Of a DNA stretch of 64,000 nt, positions 60,666-64,000 are shown piece after piece. The notes below the pieces were generated by a model. That model did not search any database. It was given only the letters and a program-made list of their open reading frames with translations, and had not been told where the DNA came from. The stretch is from Hoylesella marshii DSM 16973 = JCM 13450. Its GTDB lineage: Bacteria > Bacteroidota > Bacteroidia > Bacteroidales > Bacteroidaceae. The stretch is from NCBI RefSeq assembly GCF_000146675.1, contig NZ_GL397214.1:1555247-1619246 (forward strand), written 5' to 3'. Both the position numbers and the translations under genes were made by a program. Within the stretch, counting starts at the first letter, position 1. Each line of letters starts with the position of its first letter.

Positions 60666-62528
60666 ATGCCCGATTTGTTCAACTACTTACGCCGAACGTC
60701 ATCAGTGACCTGCATCGGCGACACCCCGATGGGCGGTGCCTACCCCATCCGCGTGCAATCCATGACCACCACGGATACCAACGATACCGAGGCAAGCGTG
60801 GCACAAGCCGAACGGATAGCCGATGCAGGGGGAGAGTATGTGCGCCTGACGACACAAGGAACACGGGAAGCAGAGAATTTAAAAGCCATCGGGATGCGCC
60901 TTCGTGCCGATGGCTACGCTACTCCGTTGATAGCCGATGTGCATTTCAATGCCCGTGTAGCTGACGTAGCTGCTCACTATGCCCAGAAAGTGAGAATAAA
61001 TCCGGGGAATTACGTAGACCCTGCCCGCACCTTCAAAACCCTCGACTATACCGACGAGGAATATGCCAAAGAGATAGAGAAGATAGAACAACGCTTCGTA
61101 CCATTCCTCCATATCTGTAAAGAACATCATACGGCAGTGCGCATCGGTGTAAACCATGGGTCGCTTTCCGACCGTATCATGAGCCGCTATGGCGATACAC
61201 CTGCGGGTATCGTGGAAAGTTGCATGGAGTTTCTGCGTATCTGCAAGCGCGAGCATTTCGACGACGTAGTCATTTCCATCAAGGCCTCCAACACGGTTGT
61301 CATGGTACGTTCCGTGCGCTTGTTAGTCTCGGAAATGGAAAAAGAAGGTATGCACTATCCCCTTCATCTCGGTGTGACCGAGGCCGGAGAGGGCGAAGAT
61401 GGGCGAATAAAGAGTGCTGTGGGTATCGGTGCACTGCTGGCCGATGGCATCGGCGACACCATCCGTGTATCTTTGAGTGAGGAACCTGAGGCAGAAATAC
61501 CCGTTGCCCGTCGGCTTGTGGAGTATATCACACAACGTGCAGGACACTCCATGATACCCTGCGAACCCTTTACAGGTTTCGACTACCTGCAACCAGAACC
61601 GCGAGAAACCCACGGCATCGACATTGTCGGAGGGCAATCCCAGCCCGTTGTCATCGTCAGCGAAATGGGACTGAACGACCGATCTTCGGTTTTTGAAGCC
61701 CCCCAAGTGCCCCTCCCCGACTTTATCTACACAGGAGCATCGTTGCCCGAACGGCGACGCAAAGGACAGAAATACATCGTAGACTTCAATGTATACCACG
61801 GAGAAGCCGACACTTACCCCATCTTCCCCCATACGGCCATGCCGTTCATCGCCTCCGTCAATGCCCCTATGAAGTTTCTCGTATTGCAGTTCGGTGTCTC
61901 CGAAGAGGAATACACCGCTTGTTTGAAAGCGCATCCCGAGGTAGTGGTGGTATGTATGAGCAACCATAGCAACCGCTTGGGACATCAACGCGCCCTCGTT
62001 CACGAGATGATGGCACACGGACTGAAAAACCCGGTGATATTCAGCGAAGCCTACCGACACAGCAAGGAAGAGAAAGAAGACTTCCAGCTGGAGGCAGCTG
62101 CCGATACGGGGGCACTCATGATAGACGGTTTCTGCAACGGCCTTTGGCTCATGAACGACGGCACCCTCCCTGCCACCGACCTTGTTGCCACAGCACTCGG
62201 CATCTTACAAGCAGGACGTCTGCGCACTAGCAAGACCGAGTATATCAGTTGTCCAGGATGCGGTCGCACACTCTACGATTTGCGTTCCACCATCGCCCGC
62301 ATCAAGGCTGCCACGTCCGACATGGCAGGTCTTAAGATAGGCATCATGGGATGTATTGTCAATGGGCCGGGCGAGATGGCCGATGCCGATTACGGTTATG
62401 TGGGAGCCGGCCCGCACCGTGTGTCGCTTTATCGGAAGAAAGAGTGCGTACAACGTAGCATTCCCGAAGAAGAAGCAGTAGACCGACTGCTCGAACTCAT
62501 CCGCTCCGACCGACAGAAACTGCCCTGA
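60666..62528 (+). CDS. ispG: 4-hydroxy-3-methylbut-2-enyl-diphosphate synthase, long form
   Basis: The protein has 620 residues, against about 370 in E. coli. The extra length is a central insert (about residues 270-480), as in plant and Bacteroidetes enzymes. The TIM-barrel start PIRVQSMTTTDTND and INPGNYVDPARTF are conserved. The iron-sulfur cysteines are in SCPGCGRTLYDL and GCIVNGPGEMADADYG near the C-terminus. It converts MEcPP to HMBPP in the MEP pathway. Its presence shows that a true IspD must exist in this cell, which bears on how the cytidylyltransferase at 8663 is read. A terminator follows. Confidence 0.96.
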   Translation: MPDLFNYLRRTSSVTCIGDTPMGGAYPIRVQSMTTTDTNDTEASVAQAERIADAGGEYVRLTTQGTREAENLKAIGMRLRADGYATPLIADVHFNARVADVAAHYAQKVRINPGNYVDPARTFKTLDYTDEEYAKEIEKIEQRFVPFLHICKEHHTAVRIGVNHGSLSDRIMSRYGDTPAGIVESCMEFLRICKREHFDDVVISIKASNTVVMVRSVRLLVSEMEKEGMHYPLHLGVTEAGEGEDGRIKSAVGIGALLADGIGDTIRVSLSEEPEAEIPVARRLVEYITQRAGHSMIPCEPFTGFDYLQPEPRETHGIDIVGGQSQPVVIVSEMGLNDRSSVFEAPQVPLPDFIYTGASLPERRRKGQKYIVDFNVYHGEADTYPIFPHTAMPFIASVNAPMKFLVLQFGVSEEEYTACLKAHPEVVVVCMSNHSNRLGHQRALVHEMMAHGLKNPVIFSEAYRHSKEEKEDFQLEAAADTGALMIDGFCNGLWLMNDGTLPATDLVATALGILQAGRLRTSKTEYISCPGCGRTLYDLRSTIARIKAATSDMAGLKIGIMGCIVNGPGEMADADYGYVGAGPHRVSLYRKKECVQRSIPEEEAVDRLLELIRSDRQKLP

Positions 62529-62541
62529 TTCATTTGCTCCA

Positions 62542-62580
62542 TCCCCCGTTTCCCATAGAAAGAAATGGGGGATTTATTTT
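62542..62580 (+). terminator. Terminator of the purE-ispG transcript
   Basis: TCCCCCGTTTC (62542-62552) pairs with GAAATGGGGGA (62562-62572) with one G-T pair, followed by TTTATTTT. Confidence 0.8.
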
Positions 62581-62608
62581 GCCGTCTAACCGATTTACAC
62601 TACTTTTG
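62578..62608 (+). promoter_or_regulatory. Promoter of the lipoprotein gene at 62633
   Basis: TTTG (62578-62581), 19 bases, TACTTTTG (62601-62608), 25 bases before ATG 62633. It overlaps the T-tract of the preceding terminator. Confidence 0.8.
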
Positions 62609-62632
62609 TAGCCGAATTTCACTTTGAAAGAG

Positions 62633-63805
62633 ATGATACATACATTGTTCACACGCCTTCTACGCATCGTCCTCGCGGCAATTGCCGTGCTGACAGTTGC
62701 CTCCTGCACCGAGAGAAAGTTCAGAGTGGAGGGTACTATCACGCAAGCCAAAGACTCCATCCTCTACTTTGAGAACATGAGCCTCAACGGACCGGTAGTG
62801 GTAGACTCTGCCAAGCTCGATGAAAAGGGTGACTTCTCTTTCTCGGATGTTGTACCGACTGCCCCCGAGTTCTATCGCTTGCGCATAGCCGGACAAATCA
62901 TCCATATAGCCGTGAATGACACCCTCGAACACATCCGCATCAAGGCCTCATACCCCACAATGACCACGGAATACACCATAGAGGGGTCTTACGACTGCGC
63001 GAAAATCAAGGAATTGGCACTCATGCAGCAGCAATTGCAGCGGCGCCTTCTGGCCATCGACCGCAATCCCGCACTGGGCGTAGAGGCCACAGCCGACAGC
63101 ATGTCGCGTATTATCGAGGCTTACAAAGACGACGTGAAACGACGCTATATCTTCAAAGAGCCCATGCGCCCCTATGCGTATTTCGCACTGTTCCAAGCAT
63201 TGGGCGACAGACTTATCTTCAATCCCCGCGAAAGCAAAGACGATATCAAGGCTTTCGCCGCCGTGGCAACCAGCTGGGATACCTATTATCCTGAAGCCGA
63301 ACGAGGTAAGAACCTGCATAACATCGCCATCGAGGGCATGAAAGACCTGCGTATTGTACAAAACCGGCAGGCTGTCCAACAGGTGGATATGAACAAGATG
63401 GGTGTATCCGGCATCATCGACATTGCCCTTTATGACAACAAAGGACACCTCCGCCACCTTACCGACTGCAAGGGAAAGGTGGTATTGCTCGATTTCCATA
63501 TCTTTGCCACCAAAGCATCTACCGACCGTATCATGATGTTGAGAGACCTCTACAACAAGTATCATGTGCGGGGTTTTGAGATTTATCAAGTGTCTTTAGA
63601 CCCCAACGAACACTTCTGGAAGACGCAGGTAGCCGCGCTTCCTTGGATTTCGGTACACGACGATAACGGTTTAAGCTCTCAATACGCTGCCACCTACAAC
63701 CTGCAACGTGTACCCACCTACTTCCTCATAGACCGAAACAACGTGTTGCAGAAGCGTGATGTGCAGATAAAAGACCTGCACGCAGCAATAGAAAGCATGC
63801 TGTAA
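62633..63805 (+). CDS. Thioredoxin-fold lipoprotein (DUF4369/TlpA-like) without redox cysteines
   Basis: The protein has 390 residues from ATG 62633; an upstream in-frame TTG at 62624 is less likely. The lipobox is TVASC with Cys25. Residues 30-130 resemble the DUF4369 domain that precedes TlpA-like domains in Bacteroidetes. The C-terminal 140 residues have the thioredoxin fold (GKVVLLDFHIF, YNKYHVRGFEIYQVSLD, VPTYFLIDRNNVL), but the place of the C-x2-C motif reads FHIFATKASTDR, so both cysteines are lost. It is therefore unlikely to act as a disulfide enzyme; a structural, ligand-binding or signalling role is possible. Confidence 0.8.
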   Translation: MIHTLFTRLLRIVLAAIAVLTVASCTERKFRVEGTITQAKDSILYFENMSLNGPVVVDSAKLDEKGDFSFSDVVPTAPEFYRLRIAGQIIHIAVNDTLEHIRIKASYPTMTTEYTIEGSYDCAKIKELALMQQQLQRRLLAIDRNPALGVEATADSMSRIIEAYKDDVKRRYIFKEPMRPYAYFALFQALGDRLIFNPRESKDDIKAFAAVATSWDTYYPEAERGKNLHNIAIEGMKDLRIVQNRQAVQQVDMNKMGVSGIIDIALYDNKGHLRHLTDCKGKVVLLDFHIFATKASTDRIMMLRDLYNKYHVRGFEIYQVSLDPNEHFWKTQVAALPWISVHDDNGLSSQYAATYNLQRVPTYFLIDRNNVLQKRDVQIKDLHAAIESML

Positions 63806-63831
63806 ACGGGGCGCAATATTTTAAGAAAACA

Positions 63832-63863
63832 TTTGCGTGTTTCACAAACTTTGTTTACCTTTG
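63832..63863 (+). promoter_or_regulatory. Promoter for a transcript running out of the window
   Basis: TTTG (63832-63835), 20 bases, TACCTTTG (63856-63863). A second -7 type box, TATATTTG, lies at 63948-63955 without a clear partner. The gene served is outside the window or very short. Confidence 0.6.
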
Positions 63864-63976
63864 CCGCCATTATGCAGAATACAGCTATATATAATATAAG
63901 GAATGCGGTGCAGAAGAGAGTGTGTTTTTCTGCATCTTTTAACGCTTTATATTTGCATACACCAGAAAAAAGTGTA

Positions 63977-64000
63977 ACACACACACACACACACACACAC
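63977..64000. repeat. (AC)n dinucleotide run, at least 12 units, cut by the window end
   Basis: From 63977 the sequence is pure AC to the last base. Two promoter-like boxes lie just upstream. Its full length is not visible. Confidence 0.9.

Noticed and set aside
63872..64000. Open plus-strand frame into the AC run
   Set aside because: It has no family likeness and reads Thr-His repeats from the AC run; it cannot be judged without the following sequence.

Overview
The window is from a member of the Bacteroidales, most likely a Prevotella-group organism. Several genes are preceded by the Bacteroidetes promoter pattern TTTG-N19/20-TAnnTTTG. Bacteroidetes-type families are present: a DUF6261-like protein, a DUF4953-type metalloprotease, the long form of IspG, and secreted proteins with a Prevotella-style C-terminal GIYI-DG-K-V tail. 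No rRNA, tRNA, CRISPR or prophage was recognised. The assignment rests on reading the sequence only.

Layout. (1) 1-7,963: a GC-rich patch of secreted proteins and lipoproteins: a cut-off beta-helix-like protein, two SCSKDND lipoproteins, a DUF6261-like protein whose C-terminus carries the same domain as the lipoproteins, two members of an unrecognised secreted family (one frameshifted at an A6 run) and a beta-rich secreted protein. Tandem repeats and structured intergenic elements lie between them. (2) 8,663-11,274: a TarI/IspD-like cytidylyltransferase, a GatD/TarJ-like zinc dehydrogenase and a pentulose-phosphate epimerase, together suggesting a CDP-alditol donor. (3) 11,870-43,687: a large surface-polysaccharide locus with Glf (UDP-galactofuranose), a VioA-type sugar aminotransferase, many glycosyltransferases, a pyruvyl transferase, O-acetyltransferases, a Wzx-like flippase, an EpsG-like polymerase, a WecA-like initiating transferase, and a UbiA-type polyprenyl-phosphate phosphoribosyltransferase beside a GT-C-like membrane protein. 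Embedded in it, in visibly AT-rich DNA (15,361-21,630), is a compact cassette of WbqC-like protein, GNAT, FkbH-like HAD enzyme, MaoC-like hotdog, split transketolase, SDR and acyl carrier protein. It looks like a dedicated route that builds a hydroxyacyl group on a carrier protein and places it on an amino sugar. (4) 38,817-40,300: an IS200-like Y1 transposase next to a perfectly phased 66-bp array of paired small hairpins, a REP/RAYT-like arrangement. (5) 43,852-51,049: glmS, a zinc metalloprotease and two more glycosyltransferases, one galactofuranosyltransferase-like. (6) 51,059-54,780, minus strand: a short leader ORF, an MsbA-like exporter, a LpxL-like acyltransferase and a WaaP-like kinase, consistent with LPS assembly. 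(7) 54,870-63,805: housekeeping genes miaB, manC, rpoN, a membrane protein, purE, ispG and a thioredoxin-fold lipoprotein without catalytic cysteines. The window ends inside an (AC)n run.

Together the genes describe a heavily decorated cell-surface glycan: galactofuranose, probably a 4-amino-4,6-dideoxyhexose carrying an unusual acyl group, pyruvate ketals, O-acetyl groups, possibly an alditol phosphate, and possibly a ribofuranose-type residue delivered from polyprenyl phosphate. Capsule export (Wza/Wzc), RmlAB and most nucleotide-sugar enzymes are not in the window.
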